Shown here one piece after another: positions 1-8,300 of a stretch of 21,565 nucleotides of DNA (its first letter is position 1; each line of letters opens with the position of its first letter). The position numbers were made by a program, and so were the translations under genes. The DNA is taken from the NCBI GenBank assembly GCA_031425695.1, contig JANPJV010000118.1, forward strand, positions 1 through 21,565, given 5' to 3'. The notes below the pieces were generated by a model, which worked only from the letters and a program-made list of their open reading frames with translations, searched no databases and was not told the DNA's origin. This DNA comes from JANPJV01 sp031425695 (GTDB lineage Bacteria > Pseudomonadota > Gammaproteobacteria > Xanthomonadales > SZUA-5).

Positions 1-148
1 GCTACGACCTGCGGACTGCGCCTAGCTGCAGGCGATTTGGGCCTGCAACGCGGCCGCGATACTGGTTCAGAGGGTCCCTGGCAGCTGCCGTAAATGTATT
101 CCTGCGCCTGTGCACGACGCGGATCCGGCACACGCCCTGCTCGCTCCC

Positions 149-180
149 GGTAAATCAACCACTTGCTTGATTGATTTACC
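149..180. repeat. Perfect 10-bp inverted repeat, possible operator
   Basis: GGTAAATCAA (149-158) and TTGATTTACC (171-180) are exact reverse complements separated by 12 bases. An extra TTGATT at 167-172 overlaps the right arm. The arms are AT-rich in a GC-rich setting and no T-tract follows, so this does not look like an intrinsic terminator. Spacing and symmetry would suit a dimeric repressor such as a TetR-type protein, but no regulator gene is visible in the window. Function is inferred only. Confidence 0.45.
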
Positions 181-412
181 AGCGCGATATCCGTGCCAGT
201 GCTGGTAGGATGACCCTCGCGCGGCGCTTTTCTTGGCGAGTTCCAGGAGGTCAGGGTCAAGGCACGGTTACCGCACGTGGACCCGTTTTCTCAAACTGCA
301 CCCTGACCGCTGCCTCGCTCAAGCACGCCTTGCCCTCGCGTGCCCAGTCCTTGGGTGAAACCCCAGGTACGCCGCCCCGCCCACGGGACGCCGCACCCCA
401 GCTGTGAATTTT

Positions 413-431
413 CATCAACAAAAAGTTGATG
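413..431. repeat. Short hairpin, 7-bp stem with A5 loop
   Basis: CATCAAC (413-419) and GTTGATG (425-431) pair perfectly around an AAAAA loop. No U-rich tail follows on either strand, so it is unlikely to be a standard terminator. It lies about 315 bases upstream of the chosen kinase start and could be a protein-binding palindrome or part of a decayed element. Confidence 0.35.
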
Positions 432-733
432 GTGAGGTGGCGAACGGCCTGGAGATCTCGGCAACGATCGATCATCAACCATCGTTAGCCGCACACAGCA
501 CACACATCGAAAACGCCGTGCTCACTCAACCAATTGAATACCAAGCGAAATATGGTGCGCCCGCCGGGTTTCGCGGAGGCCGCGGGAGCCCTTGTTACAG
601 GGGTTTGGCGAATGTGCATCCGGATTAGCGAAATTGCGCGGAGTGCTACCATCGAAGCTCGAACCCCGCCGAGCATCCGGCTCGGACGGGAGTGATCGTG
701 GCGCGAACAAGAGGACTCCCAATCGCACCGTCC

Positions 734-739
734 GGAGGA
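734..739 (+). promoter_or_regulatory. Ribosome binding site deciding the kinase start
   Basis: GGAGGA at 734-739 sits eight bases before the GTG at 748. It is the only strong Shine-Dalgarno match near the 5' end of this long frame. The GTG is followed at once by a classical signal peptide, so it is preferred over upstream in-frame codons such as the one at 592. Confidence 0.75.
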
Positions 740-747
740 CAACGGTT

Positions 748-3700
748 GTGACTGTACGAGCCCTGGCATGGGTCTTCCTGTGCACTGTGCTGGTGTCCGG
801 GGCCTGGGCGAGTCCTGGTGCACTACCGTTCGCTGATCCGTATTTTGAGAACGTCAGCACTGACGATGATCTACCGGATAACAACGTCTATGTGATGGCG
901 CAGGACCATGATGGCTTCATCTGGGCAGGCACACCCAACGGCCTGTTTCGATACGATGGCTACCGGTACCAGCGAGCCGACCTCTCCACCGGCCAGGGTG
1001 GAGGTGGCAGCCCATTTATTCGTTCAATCCTCGTTGCCAGAAACGGCCGCCTGTGGATGGGCACAGAGGCCGATGGGCTCTATTCGCTGGATCCCCGATC
1101 AGGCGCGATTCAAAACTTCAAGAATGTCGCCAATGATCCGGGGTCTTTGATTCATGATCGCGTCATTGCTCTGGCTGAGGATTCGTCAGGCTCCCTGTGG
1201 GTGGGTACGCACACCGGACTGGATCGCCTGCAGCCGCAAACGCGATCGTTCGAACATATTCAACACCCTCTGCTGAGCAGCCAGGGCGGGGCTGACCGGC
1301 GGGTCACCGCGTTGCTGGCTGATCGGACTGGCGACCTCTGGATCGGAACCTGGGATGGGTTGCGCCGGCGTCAACACACGTCCGGCGAAATCAGCGCGAC
1401 TGGACTGCACGACGGAGCAGATACCCTGCCCAAAGGCAGCTTGCGCTCACTGCTGGAGCTTGAGGACGGCAATATTGCGGTCGGCGCCGCCCTGAGTGGT
1501 ATTTACATCTTCAACCCAGAGGGACGACTTTCTCGACAGACCACGATTGTTTCGAAACGCTCCCCGGCAACGACCAATCTTTCGGTGTTCGCAATGATTC
1601 AGCCGAATCCGGAAGAACTTTGGCTGGCTGGTGTCGGTGAGATAGTCATTGTTTCGAGCACGGGCGCGGAAGTGCGGCAGCACATGCGTCATGACGACGC
1701 CGTCGATTCCAGTCCCGCCGACTCCCAGATCAATACGATGGTGAAAGGGCAGACCGGGGAGATCTGGATCGGTAGCTATTCCGGAGGACTGCAGCGCTAT
1801 CACCCAAACAATCAGAGTATCTCGATTTTGAGACATGGCCAGCGCGACTCGCGGACGCTGACGCGATCCAATGTCAGCAGTGTGCTGGCAGTCGACAACG
1901 GGCAAATTTGGGTGGGTACGCGCGACAATGGCGTCGATATTCTGGATCGCAGGCACGGCGTAATTGGTGGAATCCGTCCGGGCGCAAAAGATGCAGGCGC
2001 AATCCAGAATTCATGGATCACCAGCATGGCCCAGACAAAAGATCGCTCGGTCTGGATCGGGGTCGGTGGGAATGGCGTGGTCAGAATCGCGCCCGATACG
2101 TTGTCTCCTTTACCGCTGCAACTGCCGGCGCGACTGCAAATCGCGACGATTCGCACGATGCGTGCCGACCGCGATGGCGGCCTGTGGATGGGCACGGTGA
2201 TCGGTTTGGCCCATTGGCGCCCCACCCCCGACCAACCGCTGGCGGCCGGCGTGATCTCCATGGCCGGTGGCGATCAGGTGTCCGGCGACATCAACGCGAT
2301 CGTGGAAGCGCCGGATGGACGGCTTTGGGTTGGCAGCGGCTCTGCAGGTTTGTACACGATGCCGACAGGAAGCACCGATCTGCGGCGGGTACAGCTCACG
2401 CACGCCACGAATGGGGACGTGATCCAACCGAGCGTCGTGGGAATCCTGATTGACCGCGACGAAACGCTTTGGGTTGACTCGGCACAGGGCTTGTACCAAG
2501 TCGTCGAGTGGAACAATTCGCAAGGCAAGGCACTTCCAATGGGCGAGTTGATCGGACTTCCCGGTCGCCCGCTTGGCGCCAACCTGTTGCAGGATGCCGC
2601 TGGCCTGATCTGGACGCCGCGCTTCGTCTTTGACAAGAAGAAGCAGAGCGTCTACGAGTTGCTACGGTCCGATGGAGCCTATATCGGGACGCCCTGGTAC
2701 CGTTCCTTCGATCAAACCGCGGACGGCCTGCTGCTATATGGTGGCAGCTCGGGCCTGCTGGTGATTGATCCTGAGCGATTCAGGCCGGCGAGCACCTCGG
2801 CGCCCTTGCGTGCGACTTCTACGGCCATTGACGGGGAAATGGTATCGGCTTGGTCGGCGCCATCAATCATTTCGATCCCGAGCGGAGCCCGTGCATTTCG
2901 CGTCGAGTTTGCTGCTCTCGACTACTTTGCGGCGCGGCGCGTGCGTTACGAGTATCGCTTGCGCGGTTACGAAAGTGACTGGAATCAGACCGATGCTACG
3001 CGGCGCAGTGCCAATTACGGCGACTTGCCGCCGGGCAATTACACGCTGGAGGTCCATGCAGTCAGCCGCAGCGGCATTGTTGCATCCAATTCCCTGACGA
3101 TCCCCGTCGAAGTGAAAGCCGCCTACTGGCAAACCAGCTGGTTTGCGCTGGCTAGTGCCGGGCTGATCGGACTACTGATACTGGCGGGCTTCCGGGTACG
3201 CACAGCGAGTATTCAGCGGCGGGCCGCAGACTTGGAAAAAAACGTTGTCGAGCGGACACGGGAACTGCGGGATCAAATTGCAGCGCGCGAAGTCGTCGAG
3301 CAGACACTGCAGCGACGCAATGCCGACCTTGGAATCGCCAACCAAAAGTTGGTAGGAACCCAGAATCAATTGATCCAGTCGGAAAAAATGGCCACAGTCG
3401 GCGTGCTCGCTGCGGGTGTCGCACATGAGATAAACAATCCAATCGGATTTATTAAATCCAATCTGTCGAGTCTCAATCGTTATTTTGACGATTTCACGGT
3501 CGTCCTCAAAGCGTATGAGGCACTCGAGCAGACTGTGGCTGAGGAACAGCCGCAACTGAAATTGATCTACGAGCTTCGGGCCCAGGTCGAACTCGACTAT
3601 CTGCTCGGCGACGTACCAGGATTGATACAGGAAACGCTAAGTGGCATCGCCCGAGTTGAGTCAATTGTCAGCGACCTTAAGGGCTTTTCACACATGGACG

Positions 3701-4257
3701 GCGCGGAATGGCAAGAAGTCGACTTATTGAAGGGATTGGAGCGCACCCTGAACGTGGCTGCAAATGAATTGAAGTACAAGGTGACAGTTGTTCGCGAATT
3801 CAGCGACTTGCCACTCGTGACCTGCCTGCCATTCCAGATCAACCAGGTGTTCCTGAATCTGCTGATCAATGCCGCTCAAGCGATCGAGGGCAACGGGACG
3901 ATTACCATCCGCACCGGACACGATGACACGACAGTCTGGCTGCAATTTTCAGATACCGGACGAGGTATCGCGGATGAGCACCGAAGCCGAATTTTTGAGC
4001 CATTTTTCACCACCAAGCCGGTCGGCCTGGGCACCGGGCTTGGCCTTTCGGTCTCCTACAGCATCATCCAGAAGCACGGCGGCAGTATCGATGTCCAGAG
4101 CGAGGTTGGCAAGGGCGCAACCTTTACCATTCATTTGCCGAGGAGCCAAACATTGGCCGTTGAGCACACCTCGGCGTGCCAGGAATACGAACGAGCGTGG
4201 TTACGACGTCATGGGCCGGACCATCGCCCGTCGCCTCGTGAAGATGGGCGTGATTGA
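748..4257 (+). CDS. Two-component sensor histidine kinase with double propeller and Y_Y_Y domain
   Basis: This predicted membrane histidine kinase has 1169 residues from the GTG at 748. A signal peptide (about 1-21, ending AWA) is followed by 12-14 Reg_prop-like repeats of the LWxGTxxGL type, enough for two seven-bladed propellers, to about residue 690. A Y_Y_Y domain (about 715-785) and one membrane helix (about 798-818) come next, then a coiled coil. The H-box AHEINNPIGF has the phospho-acceptor His893. The ATPase has an N-box near 1032-1042, DTGRG at 1069-1073 and GLGTGLGL at 1093-1100. The architecture matches the periplasmic sensor half of the hybrid two-component systems known for carbohydrate sensing in Bacteroides. 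Unlike those, this protein has no receiver or AraC domain and no response regulator gene lies beside it. About 36 Arg-rich residues trail the ATPase fold, an unusual end. The ligand is unknown; a glycan is a reasonable guess. Confidence 0.93.
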   Translation: MTVRALAWVFLCTVLVSGAWASPGALPFADPYFENVSTDDDLPDNNVYVMAQDHDGFIWAGTPNGLFRYDGYRYQRADLSTGQGGGGSPFIRSILVARNGRLWMGTEADGLYSLDPRSGAIQNFKNVANDPGSLIHDRVIALAEDSSGSLWVGTHTGLDRLQPQTRSFEHIQHPLLSSQGGADRRVTALLADRTGDLWIGTWDGLRRRQHTSGEISATGLHDGADTLPKGSLRSLLELEDGNIAVGAALSGIYIFNPEGRLSRQTTIVSKRSPATTNLSVFAMIQPNPEELWLAGVGEIVIVSSTGAEVRQHMRHDDAVDSSPADSQINTMVKGQTGEIWIGSYSGGLQRYHPNNQSISILRHGQRDSRTLTRSNVSSVLAVDNGQIWVGTRDNGVDILDRRHGVIGGIRPGAKDAGAIQNSWITSMAQTKDRSVWIGVGGNGVVRIAPDTLSPLPLQLPARLQIATIRTMRADRDGGLWMGTVIGLAHWRPTPDQPLAAGVISMAGGDQVSGDINAIVEAPDGRLWVGSGSAGLYTMPTGSTDLRRVQLTHATNGDVIQPSVVGILIDRDETLWVDSAQGLYQVVEWNNSQGKALPMGELIGLPGRPLGANLLQDAAGLIWTPRFVFDKKKQSVYELLRSDGAYIGTPWYRSFDQTADGLLLYGGSSGLLVIDPERFRPASTSAPLRATSTAIDGEMVSAWSAPSIISIPSGARAFRVEFAALDYFAARRVRYEYRLRGYESDWNQTDATRRSANYGDLPPGNYTLEVHAVSRSGIVASNSLTIPVEVKAAYWQTSWFALASAGLIGLLILAGFRVRTASIQRRAADLEKNVVERTRELRDQIAAREVVEQTLQRRNADLGIANQKLVGTQNQLIQSEKMATVGVLAAGVAHEINNPIGFIKSNLSSLNRYFDDFTVVLKAYEALEQTVAEEQPQLKLIYELRAQVELDYLLGDVPGLIQETLSGIARVESIVSDLKGFSHMDGAEWQEVDLLKGLERTLNVAANELKYKVTVVREFSDLPLVTCLPFQINQVFLNLLINAAQAIEGNGTITIRTGHDDTTVWLQFSDTGRGIADEHRSRIFEPFFTTKPVGLGTGLGLSVSYSIIQKHGGSIDVQSEVGKGATFTIHLPRSQTLAVEHTSACQEYERAWLRRHGPDHRPSPREDGRD

Positions 4258-4318
4258 CGGACCGAGCGGCGCCGCCCGTTGAGTGAGCAGGTGGTGGCTG
4301 AGGATCTGCACTGATCGG

Positions 4319-4328
4319 GTTCGCGAAC
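4319..4328. repeat. 10-bp palindrome between convergent genes
   Basis: GTTCGCGAAC is a perfect palindrome in the 107-base gap between the kinase stop and the convergent glycosyltransferase stop. A second symmetric element, GCGGTGA-G-TCACCGC, lies at 4357-4371 and overlaps the glycosyltransferase stop codon. Neither is followed by a T-tract, so I do not call them intrinsic terminators. They may help end transcription from both sides. Confidence 0.3.
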
Positions 4329-4364
4329 TCGTGCGCCAGGCACGTCAAGGATTGGCGCGGTGAG

Positions 4365-6320
4365 TCACCGCCTGCCGGCTGGCGCCAGAGCCGCGTTGGA
4401 CAGCTCGAATGATCCGGGACTCCTGATGTCGAACACCAGGCGCACCACGGCGTCGTCCTGGGTTGCGTTGAACTGAAAGTCGAAGGTTTGCCACTCGCTG
4501 TTCAGCGCGACTTCCTGGGAAAAGCCGAGATTGCCCCAGGGGGGGTGTGCCTGACTGACTTGAACGCCGACCGACAGAGGCGAGAGGGCGCGGCCGCGGA
4601 ACGACACCGTATACGATGCCCCGCTCTGCACAGAAGGCTGCCCTCGTTCGACCTGCACTTTCCGAGGTTCTCCGCCACCATCGCCGATCTCGATGCGAAC
4701 CAGACCCGGGCGATCGGGGTCTGGCACTTGGACCAGGCGAGCCGTGCCAGCATCGTAGGCTTTGAGGGTCCACTGCGGATCTTTTCGGAATGCACGCTCA
4801 AGCAGCAAGGGCTTGTTGCGAAGATCCAGTAGCCAGGCTTCCCTGGTGTTGAAGTAATCGAATAACGGGGCCGGATCCCGTTGCTCCCATGCCCAAACGA
4901 CCTTCTGGGTATCGATGTTCGGACCGTTGTAGACCCAGTTGCTGAGCTCCGATGGGCCCGCATCCGGATCGGTTCGCACCATGATGAGATATTGCCCGGC
5001 GCCCTGCTCAAGGGGCGCAACCAGGCGCGCGCGATCGTAGATCCAGCCGTAGTCCCGGTAAGTCAGTTCCTCAAAGCCGGTGGCGTGCCAGAGGAATGCG
5101 ACCCTCAATTGATAGTATCCCTGCCAAGAGAGGAACGCGATTGCGACCATGGGTCTCAGGACTGTCGCCCGGTCGAGCCGCGTCCAAACGGATCGAGCAG
5201 CTAGCGTCGTCAAAAGAAAAAACAGCGGAACAACTGGGGCGAGATACCGCAGGTCGCCACCGGCGGTCAGACTCGCGACGCCCAGGGTGGTACCAAAAGT
5301 CAGCAAAGCGAAGGCAGCCCAGCGGTCCGCCTGCACCACGGCAACGAGCAGCAGCAGGATGGCAGCGCCTAGCGACACTGGCCCGAGAACCTTTGCCAGA
5401 ATACCGAAAAGGTAGAGGGCATTGCCTAGGACTCCCGCAGCCATCACGGACAAACCCGCGGCAGCGCTCGCGTCCCAAACAAAGTTGAGATCGCTGTTCC
5501 GGGCCATGTGCAACTGGTATGGCATGACCAACGGGCTGCCCGTTACTCGGTAGTGGTAATACCCAAGCCATGCGAAACCAAGGGCCAACAGGAGCCCCGT
5601 CCAGAGAACGATGCGCGTGGCCGCGGCTCCACGCGAGGATCGCCACTCGCGAACCACCCACACAGCGATGACCAAGGCCGCCGGCACACTCGCTACGAGG
5701 CCTTCGACCGGCCGACTGACAGCAAGCAGCCACACGCCTGCCGCCAGCGGAGCAGCCAACGCCAGGCGAGGGGCACTCAAAAGGCGCCGAAGGCTACCGA
5801 ACAGAAGCGCGCCGCCCAGCATCGCGGGGGCGCCCCCGATGTACTGTGAGCCGTACTCCAAGACTATTGGGTTCAACACGACGAGCAAGCCGCCGAACAA
5901 CGCCCATCTCGGTGGAACCCACGCCTGCAGCATCCAGACGACCGCGCCGCACGCCAGCGCGAAACTCAGCCACACGCCCACCAATGCGTGCTTTGCAACC
6001 ACCAGTCCGAACGCGAGCACAAGCCCTTGGGCCGGCGGGTACTTGGACTGGTACGTCGGCTCCTGGAGGACGCTCATGCTCTCCAGATGGTGCCGCAGGA
6101 AATGCGGTGGATTGGTCAAGCGCCCGCTGGCGAACGTCTCCGCGGCCAGCAGATGGCTGAACTCGTCGGCGACAAAGGGCACCGGCCACCGGAGTGCCGC
6201 AAACGTGACGCACTCCAGCAGTGCGGCCAACACCACCACGCCGATGGCCAATTTGGGTCGAGATGCCAAGGCGGCCGTCAGGCGTTCGACTCGAGCCAAG
6301 AACGACAGCCAGCGTGACAC
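4365..6320 (-). CDS. GT-C membrane glycosyltransferase with C-terminal carbohydrate-binding-like domain
   Basis: This polytopic inner-membrane protein has 651 residues from a GTG at 6320, which AAGGA precedes by six bases. An upstream in-frame start at 6437 would add 39 residues that do not look native. About ten hydrophobic segments fill residues 22-420. The first outer loop carries Asp52-Glu53 in an ADEFSH motif, and KYPPAQG follows near 93-99; both are typical of PMT/ArnT-like GT-C enzymes, which use polyprenyl-phosphate sugars as donors on the periplasmic side. The soluble C-terminus is unusual: from about residue 541 it has the alternating strands of a CBM4/9-like jelly roll. It is divergent from the SGNH gene and may share its surface-glycan role. 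Acceptor and donor sugar cannot be told from sequence. Confidence 0.85.
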   Translation of the reverse strand: MSRWLSFLARVERLTAALASRPKLAIGVVVLAALLECVTFAALRWPVPFVADEFSHLLAAETFASGRLTNPPHFLRHHLESMSVLQEPTYQSKYPPAQGLVLAFGLVVAKHALVGVWLSFALACGAVVWMLQAWVPPRWALFGGLLVVLNPIVLEYGSQYIGGAPAMLGGALLFGSLRRLLSAPRLALAAPLAAGVWLLAVSRPVEGLVASVPAALVIAVWVVREWRSSRGAAATRIVLWTGLLLALGFAWLGYYHYRVTGSPLVMPYQLHMARNSDLNFVWDASAAAGLSVMAAGVLGNALYLFGILAKVLGPVSLGAAILLLLVAVVQADRWAAFALLTFGTTLGVASLTAGGDLRYLAPVVPLFFLLTTLAARSVWTRLDRATVLRPMVAIAFLSWQGYYQLRVAFLWHATGFEELTYRDYGWIYDRARLVAPLEQGAGQYLIMVRTDPDAGPSELSNWVYNGPNIDTQKVVWAWEQRDPAPLFDYFNTREAWLLDLRNKPLLLERAFRKDPQWTLKAYDAGTARLVQVPDPDRPGLVRIEIGDGGGEPRKVQVERGQPSVQSGASYTVSFRGRALSPLSVGVQVSQAHPPWGNLGFSQEVALNSEWQTFDFQFNATQDDAVVRLVFDIRSPGSFELSNAALAPAGRR

Positions 6321-6407
6321 GTGACATCCTTTCGTGGTGGGGCGCCGCGCCGAGTTTCGGCCAGCACCACTCGACGGCGCGGCGGGCCAATGGCGCAGTG
6401 CGGCTCT

Positions 6408-6437
6408 ACTGTAGACGCCCGTCGATCGATCTGACAA
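6408..6437 (-). promoter_or_regulatory. Candidate sigma-70 promoter for the leftward GT-C gene
   Basis: On the minus strand TTGTCA (6437-6432, five of six to the -35 consensus) is followed after 18 bases by TACAGT (6413-6408, four of six to the -10 consensus). Transcription would begin near 6400, giving a leader of about 80 bases to the GTG at 6320. It lies in the divergent gap between the GT-C and SGNH genes. The assignment rests on pattern matching alone. Confidence 0.35.
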
Positions 6438-6466
6438 GGCGAACCCGAGGACGCGGTCTTTCGAAC

Positions 6467-7519
6467 ATGTGGAAGAATCTCAGTCTCCTTGCCGGGTCCA
6501 CGGCGTTCGCGCTGATCGTCGCCGAAATCATTTGCAGGGTCTTCCTCTGGCCTGCTTCGAGTTGGTGGCCGCCCGGAATGTACATACCCGCCCCCGATCC
6601 CAAGCTCGCCTTCCGGCTCGCGCCGAACTTCGACGGCGTGGTGACCAATAGAACCGAGTATCGGGTCCGGACCAACTCCCTGGGATTTCGCGGCGACGAA
6701 CCGCGCACCGAGGGTGTCCGCACGATTGCGGTGTTCGGCGATTCCTTCACGTTCGGACAAGGCGTGGAGGACGCCGAGGCGTTCCCTGCAGTCATTGGGC
6801 GCGGCCTGGAGCGCGAAGGCATTCAGGTCCTCAACGCGGGCGTGTGCGCGTACAGCCCCTCCCAGGCCTACATCACCTACGAGGAACTGAGCGCTCGAAT
6901 GTCACTCGATACGGTCGTGATTCAGCTGTTCGAAAACGACATCCTGGATCAGGAGGCGCTTCCAGTGCAGGGCGTCTACGACGGCTCTCTGTACAACAAT
7001 CCGCCAAAAACGAAGGTCCAGTTCGCCGCGCTCTGGGTCCTGCGCCATTCCGAGTTCGCGAGTCATCTTCTCTACGCATGGAAGTACAACGCGTGGCGGC
7101 ACGCCGGCATGCCCGAGTACCTTTCGTCCGACTACGGGACCGTAAACGCCTTCAAGATTGAAAGCACGAAGGCACTCCTGACGCGGTGGATTCGAAACGC
7201 GGCGGGACGGGGGCAGCGCGTCATTGTCCTGTGGATACCGCGACGAGAGCAGGTAGAACCGGGGATGTCCGACCGGTTTGCCGCCTGGGAGCGCGAAGGC
7301 AAGCACATCGACCTGGAGGCCGATCATCACTGGCTCAGGCCGCTACTTGAGCAAGAGCCCGCTGTCGAGTACGTCGACGTCGTGAGCACGTTCCGCGCGT
7401 CGTACGCCGCCGGTGGGCCAGCGCTTTATCTCGATAACGACAGCCATTTGAGCGCCGCGGGAAATCGGGTGACGGCCGAAACCGTACTCGCAACGCTCCG
7501 CAGCCGGGTGGGCGAGTAA
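6467..7519 (+). CDS. Membrane-anchored SGNH/GDSL hydrolase-like protein
   Basis: The ATG at 6467 gives 350 residues. It is preferred because a membrane anchor begins at once (about residues 5-26), although the ribosome binding site is weak. The SGNH fold shows block I GDSFTFG with Ser93, block II in LNAGVCAYS, block III FEND with Asn157, and block V DNDSHLS with Asp325 and His327. The D-x-H spacing resembles the AlgJ/AlgX-type O-acetyltransferase-like branch more than lipases. Members of this fold hydrolyse esters or move acetyl groups on polysaccharides, and with the anchor it should act in the periplasm. It diverges from the GT-C gene at 4365-6320 and converges on the polysaccharide deacetylase gene 22 bases away. 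A role in adding or removing acyl groups on the local glycan is an inference. Confidence 0.85.
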   Translation: MWKNLSLLAGSTAFALIVAEIICRVFLWPASSWWPPGMYIPAPDPKLAFRLAPNFDGVVTNRTEYRVRTNSLGFRGDEPRTEGVRTIAVFGDSFTFGQGVEDAEAFPAVIGRGLEREGIQVLNAGVCAYSPSQAYITYEELSARMSLDTVVIQLFENDILDQEALPVQGVYDGSLYNNPPKTKVQFAALWVLRHSEFASHLLYAWKYNAWRHAGMPEYLSSDYGTVNAFKIESTKALLTRWIRNAAGRGQRVIVLWIPRREQVEPGMSDRFAAWEREGKHIDLEADHHWLRPLLEQEPAVEYVDVVSTFRASYAAGGPALYLDNDSHLSAAGNRVTAETVLATLRSRVGE

Positions 7520-7524
7520 GCGCC

Positions 7525-7537
7525 CCCGCGCAGCGGG
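7525..7537. terminator. Possible short hairpin between convergent genes
   Basis: CCCGC (7525-7529) and GCGGG (7533-7537) can pair around a three-base loop in the 22-base gap between the SGNH stop and the convergent deacetylase stop. The stem is short and there is no T-run, so termination is only a possibility suggested by position. Confidence 0.2.
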
Positions 7538-7541
7538 TGGA

Positions 7542-8300
7542 TCATCGCGCGATCGCGGCACGCAACCCACGGCCAGCCGCGCGCGCGCTCAAGTACAGCT
7601 CTCCGGCAAATGTGCCGAGCAGCTTGAAAGCCGCCGGTTGCCGCAAGTAGTACATCTCCACCCGCTTCAAGTCGTACCGGTCGTCCGTTTGCTTGGCCAA
7701 TCCCAGCGACGTGCCAACCGCGGAGCGATAGTGCGCACTCGCCAGCGCGCGCGCCTTTGGGCTCACGGCGCCATAGGGATAGGCGAAACTGCTGATCGCA
7801 ATGCCCAGCTGATCTTCAAGTTCGTGCTTGCAGGAAACGACTTCTTCGAACAGCTCACTGGAGGCCAATCGCGGCAGTCGCTGATGCCGCCTGGAATGCG
7901 CACCTACCTCGAAGCCCGACGCCACCAAGTCCAGGAGTGCCTCGCGAGATAGCAAGGGCGTTCGTGGAATGCCTGGCGCCGGTTCTGGCCAATCGTTCTG
8001 CTCCCCGAGGCGTGCGCTCACCGCATAGATCGTGGCGCGAAAACCGAGGTCGCTCAGCAGCGGAAGGGCGTGCGTGGCAAAATTTGCCATGGCGTCATCG
8101 AACGTCAGCACCACCGTTCGTTCCGGCAACGCGCCGCCGCCATCCCAGAGCTCGAGCAGCTCCGTGACCGTGATCACCCGGTAGCCGCGAGCCGCGAGCT
8201 GCAGCATCTGTTCGCGAAAAAGCGCGGGGCGCACGGAAATCACCGACCCCGACTCATCGAGGGAGTGGTAGGTCAACAGCGGGACGCCACCTTGCAGCAT
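7542..8300 (-). CDS. NodB-type polysaccharide deacetylase, apparently cytoplasmic
   Basis: The 252-residue carbohydrate esterase 4 (NodB-fold) protein starts at an ATG (8300-8298) that overlaps the upstream TGA by one base (TGATG), implying translational coupling. Catalytic motifs are intact: TFDD with Asp68-Asp69, HSRRH with metal ligands His135 and His139, and the AYPYG motif at 174-178. The family removes N- or O-acetyl groups from polysaccharides using a divalent metal. No signal peptide or membrane helix is seen at this start, nor if the open frame is extended upstream. The enzyme may therefore act inside the cell on a nucleotide- or lipid-linked intermediate rather than on an exported polymer. 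It is the last gene of the leftward operon. Confidence 0.9.
   Translation of the reverse strand: MLQGGVPLLTYHSLDESGSVISVRPALFREQMLQLAARGYRVITVTELLELWDGGGALPERTVVLTFDDAMANFATHALPLLSDLGFRATIYAVSARLGEQNDWPEPAPGIPRTPLLSREALLDLVASGFEVGAHSRRHQRLPRLASSELFEEVVSCKHELEDQLGIAISSFAYPYGAVSPKARALASAHYRSAVGTSLGLAKQTDDRYDLKRVEMYYLRQPAAFKLLGTFAGELYLSARAAGRGLRAAIAR

Larger units (their letters stand above)
1..747. other. Non-coding upstream region, no supported gene
   Basis: I find no convincing gene in this stretch. Several open frames of up to about 120 codons exist on both strands. They overlap each other, are rich in Arg, Pro, Gly and Ser, lack good ribosome binding sites and carry no recognisable domain. 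One forward frame is open from the window edge to a TGA at 168-170 and another to a TAA at 91-93. Either could be the tail of an upstream gene, but neither looks protein-like. Visible structure consists of a 10-bp inverted repeat (149-180), a 9-bp spaced repeat (249-257 with 300-308) and a short hairpin (413-431). The promoter of the downstream kinase should lie here, but I could not pick a convincing -35/-10 pair. Confidence 0.6.

Noticed and set aside
249..308. 9-bp inverted repeat GGTCAGGGT / ACCCTGACC with 42-base spacer
   Set aside because: A short match over this distance can arise by chance in GC-rich DNA, and no associated feature supports it.
257..478. Short minus-strand frame in the upstream region, considered as a transposase remnant
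   Set aside because: No DDE or other transposase motif is visible, and no flanking terminal repeats were found.
3869..4282. 137-codon plus-strand frame overlapping the end of the kinase, considered as a frameshifted receiver domain
   Set aside because: The translation shows no receiver motifs such as the acidic pocket, phospho-Asp strand or Lys loop. The kinase frame is intact through its last ATPase motif.
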